Source: Gilvimarinus gilvus
Lineage (GTDB): Bacteria; Pseudomonadota; Gammaproteobacteria; Pseudomonadales; Cellvibrionaceae
NCBI RefSeq assembly: GCF_030518155.1
Contig: NZ_JAULRU010000823.1
Location: forward strand, 211,190 to 275,189
DNA: 64,000 nucleotides
Direction of reading: 5' to 3'
Shown piece by piece: positions 34,882 to 42,974 of this stretch. The position numbers and the translations under genes were made by a program. Every line of letters begins with the position of its first letter. The first letter of the stretch is position 1. The notes under the pieces were generated by a model that was not told where the DNA came from, made no database searches, and was given only the letters and a program-made list of their open reading frames with translations.

Positions 34882-35415
34882 TTACGCGTATGCAGAGAGG
34901 CCCAAACTGGGCGAAGGGCCCGATTCAACTTCGCGGTAGGCGGCAATTGGTGCTGGCAGGTTTGAGGTATCTTCACGTTCCGGGTTGAGCGATTCCCAAA
35001 AACTCAGTGCCGAACGCAAATCACTGAACCCTAAGGCGGATTGAGCGGCGCCGCCGCTTTGCTCAGCACTGTTGGCGCCGGCAAGCTCACTCTCGCTGAC
35101 GTATTCAATGACGCCATTGCCGTCGGGCTCTCGCTGCAACGGCTGACGGTTTTGCCCATTTTGTTCCGTGCGCTCAATAAACAGCTCAATTAAGGGATCA
35201 ATCTGGCTAAATTCGGAAACCTGAGCGCTGGCCTCAACCCGCTCGGCGGTGCGGCGATTGTCGGTACCGTCTCGGCGCGGCGCCTCGGTCTGATTAACCG
35301 GCCGGCTTACACGCTCAGCTGGATTGACCCGGGCGGGCTCGGCAACGCGTTCAGCAGGACGCGTAGGGGCGTTCTGTAGCAAATAGGGGTTATAAGGTGA
35401 GGCGGATTGAATCAC
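34882..35415 (-). CDS. Hypothetical low-complexity protein
   Basis: A 177-residue protein that I do not recognise. The first 70 residues are rich in Arg, Pro, Glu and Ala, with the repeated motif PAERV (PAERVAEPARVNPAERV and others), and are probably disordered. A short ordered part follows (SEFSQIDPLIELFIERTEQ). The C-terminal quarter has FSDLRSALSFWESLNP. No signal peptide or membrane segment. The opening MIQSASPYNPYLLQNA recalls small accessory proteins of pseudomonads with an unknown role. It is convergent with guaD and has no operon partner. Confidence 0.6.
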   Translation of the reverse strand: MIQSASPYNPYLLQNAPTRPAERVAEPARVNPAERVSRPVNQTEAPRRDGTDNRRTAERVEASAQVSEFSQIDPLIELFIERTEQNGQNRQPLQREPDGNGVIEYVSESELAGANSAEQSGGAAQSALGFSDLRSALSFWESLNPEREDTSNLPAPIAAYREVESGPSPSLGLSAYA

Positions 35416-35601
35416 GGCACATCCAACGGTTTCTTCACAGCCAAGAGCGTTTAAAAAATAGCCAATATTGCGCGCAATTTCCAGTGCTGTTTAGAAAAAT
35501 AGAGAATTTTCCGCCAAACGGTCAATTTTGCCAACTGGCCACTTGCTCAATAATGGAATGGTTTTAAAGTGGCGCCTCCACTCTCGACACAAGGCCTTTA
35601 A

Positions 35602-36147
35602 GTGAATCCACGCCCGCTGCTGCCAATGCTCTGCCAAGCCCTACTGCTACTGGCATTCAGCAGCCATCAACTGCGCGCACAGGAAGCCAGCGGCTCATCG
35701 GTCAGTCACTATATTCCCGCGCCCGCGGAACAAGCCCGCGCCGATCAGACCTTTCACCAGTTCACCCAACTCCTGCGACAGGCTGATTACCCCGGGGCTT
35801 ACCAATACCTCGATACCAGCCTGCAGCGACGTCAAACCGCAACCCAGTGGCAAACCAGCGAGCTCCGTTTTGCCGAGTCTGCAGGCACACACGCGGGATA
35901 TTCCACCCCTACCGCCACTTGGTTTTTCGACCCGCCGCATGCAAGTAAGCCAGGAATTTACGTCCAGTACCGCTACAAGTGCCACTACGCATACCTCGAC
36001 CCCTGCCATGAAACACTGGCACTTTTCTCCGCTTTAGGGGAAACGTTCACGGTTATTCGCCACAGCCGCAGCTATATCAATACCCGCTCGGGCAAGCGTA
36101 CCGGCTCATTCGTCGAGATTCCCGGCCACCACTCGCGCATACGCTAA
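35602..36147 (+). CDS. Secreted protein, DUF4019-like
   Basis: A 181-residue secreted protein with a signal peptide (about 1-26, ending LRA). The mature part has a helical start (DQTFHQFTQLLRQADYPGAYQYLD) and a WQTSELRFAESAG segment typical of DUF4019 proteins, then beta strands with a Cys pair (KCHYAYLDPCHE) that could form a disulphide. The tail SGKRTGSFVEIPGHHSRIR is basic. Start is GTG at 35602. It is divergent from the minus-strand 34882 gene and convergent with the NTF2-like gene. Function unknown. Confidence 0.7.
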   Translation: MNPRPLLPMLCQALLLLAFSSHQLRAQEASGSSVSHYIPAPAEQARADQTFHQFTQLLRQADYPGAYQYLDTSLQRRQTATQWQTSELRFAESAGTHAGYSTPTATWFFDPPHASKPGIYVQYRYKCHYAYLDPCHETLALFSALGETFTVIRHSRSYINTRSGKRTGSFVEIPGHHSRIR

Positions 36148-36183
36148 ACCCAGTGGTAGCCTCGACCTTCAGAATGGGGCTGT

Positions 36184-36603
36184 TTAGTAAAATCCTACCA
36201 CTTTCTCGATTTTCGACCCATTTACCGACAACTTCACGTAATCAATACCTGACACAATTGGGTTTCCCGCCGCGTCGGTTAAAGAAAAGTTGAAAACCAA
36301 ATGATTTTTAGTCATCAATAAGTTGGTCGCGGTAACACTCGCACCAGGAAAACGTTGCTGAAACGCTTCTATTTCCTCCCCAATGGCCTCGTATCCCACC
36401 GAGTGGGTGGTGGGACTTTGATGAACGCCATCAACGACGAATAGCTGTGCCAGCTGTGCTTGCCTTTTGTTGGGGTCTTGCTCCGACCATACCGCCAGAT
36501 ATGCATCCACCAATATTCGCTTATCGGTGACCGCGTCAGCCGAGACAGCAACCGAGCCGACTAACAACACCGTGAGCAACCACAACTTTGTCAAAGTATG
36601 CAT
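36184..36603 (-). CDS. Secreted NTF2/SnoaL-like protein
   Basis: About 139 residues with a signal peptide (MHTLTKLWLLTVLLVGSVAVSA). The mature part matches the NTF2/SnoaL-like cone fold: a helical opening (ILVDAYLAVWSEQDPNKRQAQ), LFVVDGVHQSP, a helix EAIGEEIEAFQQRFPGAS and closing strands ending VEKVVGFY-like. ATG at 36603 follows GGAGG by 7 bp and overlaps the upstream stop as TAATG, so translation is coupled to the gene before it. An active-site role cannot be proved. It is the last gene of the secreted-protein group. Confidence 0.82.
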   Translation of the reverse strand: MHTLTKLWLLTVLLVGSVAVSADAVTDKRILVDAYLAVWSEQDPNKRQAQLAQLFVVDGVHQSPTTHSVGYEAIGEEIEAFQQRFPGASVTATNLLMTKNHLVFNFSLTDAAGNPIVSGIDYVKLSVNGSKIEKVVGFY

Positions 36604-37346
36604 TAGTATCCCTCCCAATGGCGCAGCTCGTACCACTCTATTTTCTCAAACGCCTGTTGTACAATAGCCTGGTTGTTTTGAACCGCCGGTGCCGTTAGGT
36701 ACGCGTCGGGGTGAGACGAGTCATTCCACTCCATAATAACCACACGATCGGGCGATCGACCGCCCAGACCCTGGATCGAACTAAAATCCGCTACAGGTAA
36801 ATTCATCACCGGCCGGGCCCCTAAGGCTTCGCGCACGGGTGCCGATAGCGCCACATAACTCTCAAATAAAGCCTCATCACCTATCCAGGCAACAGCCAAT
36901 GTGTAAACTTTATCGGTGTCGAATGTAATCTCAAGTGCATCTTCCAAATCCACATCTACGGTCACCAGCTCTTGCCAAGCTTGGCTCGCCAGTGACTCAA
37001 AATTACTCTGAAAGGTAGAGTTGTGGCGCAGCTGCTTCGACTGCTCCGCATCGGGCCAACTGTATATGGCCATCGCTTGCGGTTGGTGATCACCGATTAT
37101 CACACGCTCAACCGCAAAGCTGTGCGACTGCCGCAGTCCAAGATCGGCCGTCAGGCTCACCAAACCATCCAAATAAGCCTGCCGTGCATCGCCATCAGCG
37201 CCAGTTTCATCGGGCAGCACCAGCGAAATACGCTGACCTGAGTGAAAGGATACTTCGGTATTTTCAACTGCCTGTACGGGCGTCACCGCCAAGTTTGCAG
37301 CCACGCAACTGGCTGACAGCAAACGCAAGTAACTAAAAAAGGTCAT
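36603..37346 (-). CDS. Secreted protein with tandem DUF1330-like domains
   Basis: A 247-residue secreted protein with a signal peptide (about 1-26, ending PVQA). The mature part seems to contain two related ferredoxin-like (dimeric alpha-beta barrel) units: one around ERVIIGDHQPQAMAIYSWPD and one around DRVVIMEWNDSSHPDAYL, each followed by a helix. This resembles DUF1330 proteins, here duplicated and exported, which is unusual. It overlaps the NTF2-like gene by 1 bp. A 22-bp operator-like sequence lies 61 bp upstream and is shared with the hydrolase gene. Function unknown. Confidence 0.75.
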   Translation of the reverse strand: MTFFSYLRLLSASCVAANLAVTPVQAVENTEVSFHSGQRISLVLPDETGADGDARQAYLDGLVSLTADLGLRQSHSFAVERVIIGDHQPQAMAIYSWPDAEQSKQLRHNSTFQSNFESLASQAWQELVTVDVDLEDALEITFDTDKVYTLAVAWIGDEALFESYVALSAPVREALGARPVMNLPVADFSSIQGLGGRSPDRVVIMEWNDSSHPDAYLTAPAVQNNQAIVQQAFEKIEWYELRHWEGY

Positions 37347-37406
37347 AAATATTTCCTACATTCATGTTTTGGGCTTTTCACAATAGTGACAAGCCACTGG
37401 TAACAG

Positions 37407-37428
37407 GTCACTCTCGATAGAAAATGAC
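37407..37428. promoter_or_regulatory. Operator-like inverted repeat, copy 1
   Basis: A 22-bp element starting GTCACTCT and ending AAAATGAC, 61 bp upstream of the DUF1330-like gene. It is identical at 19 of 22 positions to the copy at 38491-38512. Candidate site for the AraC-type regulator encoded at 38588-39634. Confidence 0.6.
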
Positions 37429-37462
37429 CCGGGTTAGCTGTACTAGGGTGAATTTGTGAGGG

Positions 37463-38407
37463 TTATGGAGTCGCCGGTGTTGGCTTAGCCAGATCCAGAC
37501 GATTAAACATAAAGCGTTTCATCATGGGGACGCACTCCTCGCAGATTGCCGGAGTGCTGGTGTCAATGTGCTTGGCGCCTTCAATAACATGCAGAACACT
37601 GTCCACACCAATGCTATTGGCGTACGTATCCAGCGGCACCGATCCGTAAACACCTTCACCCGTATGCAAGGGCACTGTGGCATCGTTATCCCCGTGTATG
37701 CTCAGCAGTGGAGGCTCACTGGCATCGAGGATTGTCACATCAGTCACTAAACCGGCGAGATTGATGATACCGCGCACCGTCACGTCACTGTCCAACTGGC
37801 CGAGGCCACCGAATTTGGCGATGGGCTCAGCCATACCCGGAAGCAAAGCATCGCCTGGGTCCAGATATCCGGTATGCATGGAAATAATAGCGCCGGCCGA
37901 ATGACCACCGATAAATACATTGTTTAGATCAATGCGATAGGGGTTGCTGGCCTTGGCCTGGTCGACCAGGTGGGCAATGGCAGATTTTTGATCCGCAACC
38001 GATTTAAGCAGGGCGTCAAAATACAAGTCGGGGCCTTCAATTGATGTCGCTAACCGGTACTGATTAAGAGCCACCACGTAACCTGCCTGGGCAATTTGGT
38101 GGGCGACATCATCCATCCAGTCATCACCGGTTGCGACAAAACCACCGCCCGGGGTAAGAACCAGTAAGGGCCGCAAACGGGCATCATCCCCCACCGGCTC
38201 AAAAATACGCATAGCCAATATTTCTGTTTCACCCGAGCTGTCGTTAAAGACACGGGCAAACTCGATATCACCATGGCGTTCGGTTTTTTCAAATACCGGG
38301 TTTAAGTAACGCCGGTCGCGTTCGCTAATATCATCCGCTTGCGCCCACGAGAAAGTTGCCAAGGCACTCAGCGCCAGGCACGTGATAGGATGTTTTAGTG
38401 CCAACAT
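37463..38407 (-). CDS. Secreted alpha/beta hydrolase
   Basis: A 314-residue secreted esterase-like enzyme with signal peptide (about 1-24, ending SWAQA). It has an oxyanion segment TPGGGF, the nucleophile elbow GGHSAGA with Ser at about 174, an acidic residue in IHGDNDATVPLH and a His in GAKHIDTS, forming a complete triad. The pattern is of the BD-FAE/dienelactone or PHB-depolymerase-like group. Secretion suggests action on exogenous esters or polysaccharide acyl groups (inference). A 22-bp operator-like repeat lies 84 bp upstream. It lies between the AraC-type regulator gene and the two secreted-protein genes, all on the minus strand. Confidence 0.87.
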   Translation of the reverse strand: MLALKHPITCLALSALATFSWAQADDISERDRRYLNPVFEKTERHGDIEFARVFNDSSGETEILAMRIFEPVGDDARLRPLLVLTPGGGFVATGDDWMDDVAHQIAQAGYVVALNQYRLATSIEGPDLYFDALLKSVADQKSAIAHLVDQAKASNPYRIDLNNVFIGGHSAGAIISMHTGYLDPGDALLPGMAEPIAKFGGLGQLDSDVTVRGIINLAGLVTDVTILDASEPPLLSIHGDNDATVPLHTGEGVYGSVPLDTYANSIGVDSVLHVIEGAKHIDTSTPAICEECVPMMKRFMFNRLDLAKPTPATP

Positions 38408-38490
38408 AATTATTACCTCCTTAATCAGCTCAAGGCACGCAACGGCAGTGCCCGACTGCAGTCATAATGCTGAGTTAGAGGCAGCGAAGC

Positions 38491-38512
38491 GTCACTCTGG
38501 ATACAAAGTGAC
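38491..38512. promoter_or_regulatory. Operator-like inverted repeat, copy 2
   Basis: A 22-bp element starting GTCACTCT and ending AAAGTGAC: its ends (GTCACT / AGTGAC) are inverted repeats. It lies 84 bp upstream of the secreted hydrolase and matches the copy at 37407-37428 in 19 of 22 positions. Confidence 0.6.
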
Positions 38513-38568
38513 ACGCGCCAGAGCGTGGAGAGTGCAGCACGGAGAATGGAGGTAGTGGCAGAGCAAGC

Positions 38569-38596
38569 AGCCGTTAGCCGTTAGCCGTTAGCCGTT
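38569..38596. repeat. Heptanucleotide microsatellite AGCCGTT x4
   Basis: Four perfect tandem copies of the 7-bp unit AGCCGTT. The AraC-type gene's stop codon falls inside it, so the last residue codons and stop are built from repeat DNA. Copy changes would alter the 3' end only slightly. Confidence 0.9.
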
Positions 38597-39634
38597 AACC
38601 AATATTTTCTGATCCAGCGGCGCTTTGCGAAACTGGGTCGGCGTCAATCCGGTGCGCTCTTTAAACAGACGATAGAAAGTATTCTTATTGTTAAAGCCTG
38701 CCTCATAGGCCAATTCGACGATTGGCATAGCCGGCTCAAGACGCAACAGACGCAGCGCTTCATCAAGCCGCATGCGGTTGATGTAGTCATAAAAACTCTG
38801 CTGCAGATAATCATTTAATAAACTCGACAGCTGATGAGTACTGACCCCCAATATTTCAGCCAAGCGTTTGAGCGACAAGTCATTGTCCAGATAAAGTTTT
38901 TCCCCCGCCATTAAATCTTCTAAATTGGCCTGTAGTTCTTTGGCCGTGGAAGCCGCCAGCGCAGGCTCCCGGGCCGGTGCAATGTGCTCAACCACTTGCC
39001 GTACAGCCCGCTGGCTGTCATTGAGTAGCAGTTTAGGACGATACACACAAACAAACGCCAAACCTTGTAAATATAGGGAGATGAGCATAACCAAAAAGCG
39101 CCAGGGCCAGGTTGCGAGTGGCTCAAACCAGGCATACAGGGTAATCAAGCCGGTATCGATTAACATTAAAACAGCCAAACCCGCTACCACATAAACAAGC
39201 CAGTAAAAATACGCCGTTTTGTGAAGACTGACCTTTTCTAGCAGCGCCTTTTTGTGACGTACAACCAGGCCAAAACTCAGCGCCAAGTAAACCAGCAAAT
39301 GCACTGTCAGGGCCACGGCAATTGCCTGCATGGGTATTGCGGCACCCGAAAAACGCCAAACTAAGGTAATGACAAAAGGCAACAGGTGGACAGGCCAACT
39401 GCGCGGTAAACCCTGCCCTCGAATGGCCTGCACAAAACCCAACAACAGCGGGCCATATATCCATGACAAGTTAGTCGTCAACACCCAGCACCAGTCGATA
39501 GTGCCAAACGCCATTTGCGAATAAACATTGATCGGCGGCAGCAACATTAAGGCGACCAACACCAATAACAAGCGATTCGCCAGGCGATTACCGGTACGGC
39601 TGAACAACAATGTCAGGCATACCCAGAGCCCCAA
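38588..39634 (-). CDS. Membrane-anchored AraC family regulator
   Basis: A 348-residue (or slightly longer) regulator. The N-terminal 215 residues contain six or seven hydrophobic helices, for example LLLVLVALMLLPPINVYSQM and YWLVYVVAGLAVLMLIDTGL. The C-terminal AraC HTH is about 245-345 (LSLKRLAEILGVSTHQLSSL, then ELAYEAGFNNKNTFYRLF and TGLTPTQFRK). TTG at 39634 is the first conventional start, but about 25 in-frame codons upstream (to a stop near 39710) also look like protein, including EEWIKLLLAASLALGLWV. The true start is therefore uncertain. It likely controls the secreted-protein genes downstream through the 22-bp repeats. Confidence 0.88.
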   Translation of the reverse strand: MGLWVCLTLLFSRTGNRLANRLLLVLVALMLLPPINVYSQMAFGTIDWCWVLTTNLSWIYGPLLLGFVQAIRGQGLPRSWPVHLLPFVITLVWRFSGAAIPMQAIAVALTVHLLVYLALSFGLVVRHKKALLEKVSLHKTAYFYWLVYVVAGLAVLMLIDTGLITLYAWFEPLATWPWRFLVMLISLYLQGLAFVCVYRPKLLLNDSQRAVRQVVEHIAPAREPALAASTAKELQANLEDLMAGEKLYLDNDLSLKRLAEILGVSTHQLSSLLNDYLQQSFYDYINRMRLDEALRLLRLEPAMPIVELAYEAGFNNKNTFYRLFKERTGLTPTQFRKAPLDQKILVNG

Positions 39635-39812
39635 GGCTAACGAAGCGGCTAATAAAAGCTTGATCCACTCTTCTGGGTTATTGATAAGGTTATCCTCACT
39701 GCTGCTGCAAATTCGCGTTTAGCGACATGAAAACTCTACGTAAGACATTATAGCCAACAAAACATTCCCATTGTTGGCAGAAAATTTTGTATGACAAATA
39801 GCCGGCGAAAAT

Positions 39813-40262
39813 TTACTGACGGTAAATTTTATTGAACCGGGACTCGCTCCAGCCCTGCATGGTGGTATCACCAATACGCAGTAACGGTATACCACTTCCC
39901 TGCAATCGGTCGTAATCTCGCCTTGCCTGCTCAGAGGTTTCGATATCACGCTCTACATAGTCGATATTATTTTTAGCAAAATAGCGTCTCGCTTTTTTAC
40001 AATAACCACACCAGCTGGTCGCATACATGACTACATCTTTTGCTAACAACAATTTGTACTCTTGATCCTGGCCATAGGCCGAATCAGGAACCGCCTGGTG
40101 CTTATACGAGTTGATCGTGGGTTCAATTGTTTGCGCATCAGCCTGTGCAGGCTTACTGTCGCCATAGTGGGTTTTGCCATTCTCATCCACCCACTTATAA
40201 ATCTCTGCCTGCACTGGCAATACAAACAGCAATATCAGGAAAAACACTCTATAGCATTTCAT
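39813..40262 (-). CDS. Exported DUF4124-glutaredoxin fusion protein
   Basis: About 149 residues. A signal peptide (MKCYRVFFLILLFVLPVQA) is followed by a DUF4124 domain (EIYKWVDENGKTHYGDSKP, about 20-40) and a glutaredoxin-like domain (about 70-149) with the redox motif WCGYCKKARRYFAKN and the cis-proline segment SGIPLLRIGD. Thioredoxin-fold proteins with this CGYC motif are normally cytosolic reductants; here the protein is exported, so it may act on envelope disulphides or bind a ligand. ATG at 40262 follows GGAGG by 6 bp; the longer frame from 40289 is rejected. Confidence 0.9.
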   Translation of the reverse strand: MKCYRVFFLILLFVLPVQAEIYKWVDENGKTHYGDSKPAQADAQTIEPTINSYKHQAVPDSAYGQDQEYKLLLAKDVVMYATSWCGYCKKARRYFAKNNIDYVERDIETSEQARRDYDRLQGSGIPLLRIGDTTMQGWSESRFNKIYRQ

Positions 40263-40343
40263 TTTGCCCTCCAATGGCAATTCCACCAATCGTCACACGC
40301 CGGCCAATACTTCATTGCCCTGATGAAAAAAACCCACGCATGC

Positions 40344-41414
40344 TTACCCACAAAGGTGACGCACTTGCTCTGCATCCAACACCTGTTTTCTCAAATCTAC
40401 CACAACGGTTGCGGAAATCTTATCTTGAATCGCCTGGCGATTGGCATCCCAATAAATCTGTAAATACCCCAAAAGTCCGGTCGTAATACCTGCGGCATAA
40501 CCGCCGTAGCGAAAAAAACTATCCCAAAAAGTAATACTACTGGCATCAAGCTTGACCACCTTAATACCGCATAAGCGTTTGCCAGGCGTCTGGCCATTGG
40601 CCACAGAAGTAAACAGCGTGAAGTAAATAGCCATCCAACTAACACCAAGCCCAAGGTCTTTCATTAGCGACACCAACCAGTCAATCAGCGAAAATGGCGT
40701 TGCATGTACTTCGGCAACCTGGGCCTGATCAGCTTGCGGGTGTTCAGTCATTTTGACGCCATAATTTTTTAATAGAAAACTAACGAGCTGAGACTGTTCA
40801 TCACTGCTTAAATTCGTGAACTCGGCAAAAATAGGATAGATGTTCTTTGCGGATTCTTTAGATATTTGTAAATCGGGGAAAGAAGCCGACAAGTAAAAAT
40901 ATTCCGACTGCCAACACGCCAAACTTTCGCACTCAGAAAATTTGGCGGTATTCTCAGCTGCCACAAGGAAGACATTCACACCAATGGCTTGCTCGGGCGA
41001 AACCTCCGACGACAAATCAACGCCGTGAAAGTTTACGTGTTTAAGTTGATCGCCAAATACAAACCAGGCTGCTGTACCTATTGCAACAACCACAATAAAC
41101 AACGCCGCCACGAGCAGCACGATAGGCTTCAGGGTTTTGAGTACCAATGCACGGCTTGCATGCGGTATAAAAGAAACTGTGTGGCCAGATTTTCTGAAAT
41201 AGCGCAGAAAAACTATGACGACGATAAAAATAATCCAGCCCACTGCCAAGTTTGTTAGCAATGCTATTAACGCTAAATCTACCGTTATTGCCAGCAAACG
41301 TTTTGCGGGCCGCGCCAACGGCAGCCCGATAAGAGAGTTATTTATATTGAGTGCGTGTGGGGTAATGTACTCAAGGGTATCGGCGGGCCGATCGCGATTT
41401 TCTTGCTCTGTCAT
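40344..41414 (-). CDS. RDD family membrane protein with large insertion
   Basis: A 356-residue inner-membrane protein of the RDD family. The first helix pair has the family arginine and aspartates (AKRLLAITVDLALIALLT) and the later pair has TPGKRLCGIKVVKLD and SFFRYGGYAAG. Between them lies a hydrophobic helix (about 95-118) and a soluble insert of about 120 residues (about 120-240), which is unusual for the family and would face the periplasm. RDD proteins can act as ion antiporters; the substrate is unknown. It is alone on the minus strand between the glutaredoxin fusion and the YebC-like gene. Confidence 0.85.
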   Translation of the reverse strand: MTEQENRDRPADTLEYITPHALNINNSLIGLPLARPAKRLLAITVDLALIALLTNLAVGWIIFIVVIVFLRYFRKSGHTVSFIPHASRALVLKTLKPIVLLVAALFIVVVAIGTAAWFVFGDQLKHVNFHGVDLSSEVSPEQAIGVNVFLVAAENTAKFSECESLACWQSEYFYLSASFPDLQISKESAKNIYPIFAEFTNLSSDEQSQLVSFLLKNYGVKMTEHPQADQAQVAEVHATPFSLIDWLVSLMKDLGLGVSWMAIYFTLFTSVANGQTPGKRLCGIKVVKLDASSITFWDSFFRYGGYAAGITTGLLGYLQIYWDANRQAIQDKISATVVVDLRKQVLDAEQVRHLCG

Positions 41415-41495
41415 TACCGCTTCCCTGTCAATGTTTTCGAACGGGGCGACACCCTGTGGCTACGAGCGCGCCCGGCATGCACCGGGCTTTATTGA

Positions 41496-42215
41496 TTACT
41501 GAATTTCGGCGTTGTGATAGACGCGCTGTACGTCGTCAACATCGTTCAACATATCCAGCAGTTTTTCCAACATCTCAACATCGTCGCCGGCTATTTCCGT
41601 CATGGTTTGAGGAACAAACTGAATTTCATCCACGTCAAAATCGATACCTTCGAAAGCTTCGGACAAGGCATTGCGCGCTTTGCCATATTCCGTATTGGGG
41701 GCAAACACTGTGATTTTACCATCGGCGGATTCAATATCAGTCACATCAACATCAGCCATCATCAACGCATCCAGCACCTGCTCTTCGTCGTTACCATCAA
41801 AAACAAAGATCGCACTGTGATCGAACATATGACTAACGGTGCCCGAGGTACCCAATTTACTTTTGGTCTTGTTAAAACAAGTACGGACATCACCAATGGT
41901 GCGGTTAGGGTTGTCCGTTAAACAGTCAACAATGACCATGACATTGCCCGGACCAAAACCTTCATAGCGAGCGGCAGAGAAATCCTCGCCAGCTCCACCG
42001 TTAGCCTTGTCCAGCGCCTTCTCAATCACGTGACTGGGCACCTGATCTTTCTTCGCCCTATCCATCAAACTGCGCAGAGACAGATTGGCGCTGGGATCAG
42101 AACCCCCTTGCTTGGCGCACACATAGATCTCGCGGCCATACTTACTGTAGACCTTGGTTTTCGCGTCGGCGGTTTTCGCCATGGATTCTTTGCGGTTCTG
42201 GAAAGCTCTGCCCAT
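41496..42215 (-). CDS. YebC/PmpR family protein, YeeN-like
   Basis: A 239-residue cytoplasmic protein of the YebC/PmpR family, described as transcriptional regulators and recently as translation factors at proline stretches. The N-terminus [29 protein letters not shown], seen as a conserved block, and [46 protein letters not shown] and [13 protein letters not shown] identify it. The sequence is closer to the E. coli YeeN paralogue than to YebC proper. The ruvC gene that usually follows yebC is absent, again favouring the paralogue. It is a likely single-gene unit. Confidence 0.93.
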   Translation of the reverse strand: MGRAFQNRKESMAKTADAKTKVYSKYGREIYVCAKQGGSDPSANLSLRSLMDRAKKDQVPSHVIEKALDKANGGAGEDFSAARYEGFGPGNVMVIVDCLTDNPNRTIGDVRTCFNKTKSKLGTSGTVSHMFDHSAIFVFDGNDEEQVLDALMMADVDVTDIESADGKITVFAPNTEYGKARNALSEAFEGIDFDVDEIQFVPQTMTEIAGDDVEMLEKLLDMLNDVDDVQRVYHNAEIQ

Positions 42216-42258
42216 GCCTGTCTCTTATCTATCATCTAATGTTAGGAAAAACGAGATT

Positions 42259-42909
42259 TTACTCCGATTGAGCGGTTTCGCAAACCAGAGGCCGAACGGG
42301 CTGATTGGGCTTAGCGTAGGCAAGCCGCTCCAAAGGCCGACCTACATGATAGCTATCGAGGCCCGATACAGCCACAGCACCTAACCCCGCAATGTCTATA
42401 TAACCATCGTCAACAACCGACTGTGCCGGTGCCAACACCATGAAAATTTCCCCTACGACAAGCTCTGTTTTATTACACATTATTTGATGGTCGACGACTT
42501 TTAACCCCATTTTTACACGACTTTGTTGTACAAACGGCGCAAATACCCCCTCTTCGTACTCGGCGGTTAAGCCCACTTCAACGAACTCAGACTGCTCTCG
42601 TTCGAACCGCGCCGAGGTTTGATGAGCACACCTATAGATCTCCATATTGACCTGGTTGAGGGTAAATTCACCGGTGTCGAGTAGGTTCTCCAGTGAATGA
42701 CGGGGTGCAGAATGGGGGCGAAAAATGACCCCCATAAGTGGCGGATTTGCCCCCAAATGAAACACTGAACTTACGATGGCGACATTCTCCTTGCCATCTC
42801 GCGAACGGGTCGCCACCAGGTTGGCGCTTTTGTATCCCGACAATGAATTAATAAACTGAGCGCGAAAGCGCGGTGACATGACGTCAATATCTGAGCGATT
42901 AAATTGCAC
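42259..42909 (-). CDS. Flavin reductase family protein
   Basis: A 216-residue FMN-binding split-barrel protein. The segment SLSGYKSANLVATRSRDGKENVAIVSSVFHLGANPPLMG in pieces fits the FMN-binding core, and FRPHSAPRHSLENLLDTGEFTLNQV continues it. Enzymes of this family reduce free flavin with NAD(P)H or serve as partners of monooxygenases. The start is GTG at 42909, preceded by a strong AGGAGG at 6 bp. No monooxygenase gene adjoins it, so its role is open. Confidence 0.88.
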   Translation of the reverse strand: MQFNRSDIDVMSPRFRAQFINSLSGYKSANLVATRSRDGKENVAIVSSVFHLGANPPLMGVIFRPHSAPRHSLENLLDTGEFTLNQVNMEIYRCAHQTSARFEREQSEFVEVGLTAEYEEGVFAPFVQQSRVKMGLKVVDHQIMCNKTELVVGEIFMVLAPAQSVVDDGYIDIAGLGAVAVSGLDSYHVGRPLERLAYAKPNQPVRPLVCETAQSE

Positions 42910-42974
42910 TGGACACCTCCTTCAGGTATTAGGGGGTGTACGTAGCAAATGCCGGTTTAGTTCGTTGATGCGAG

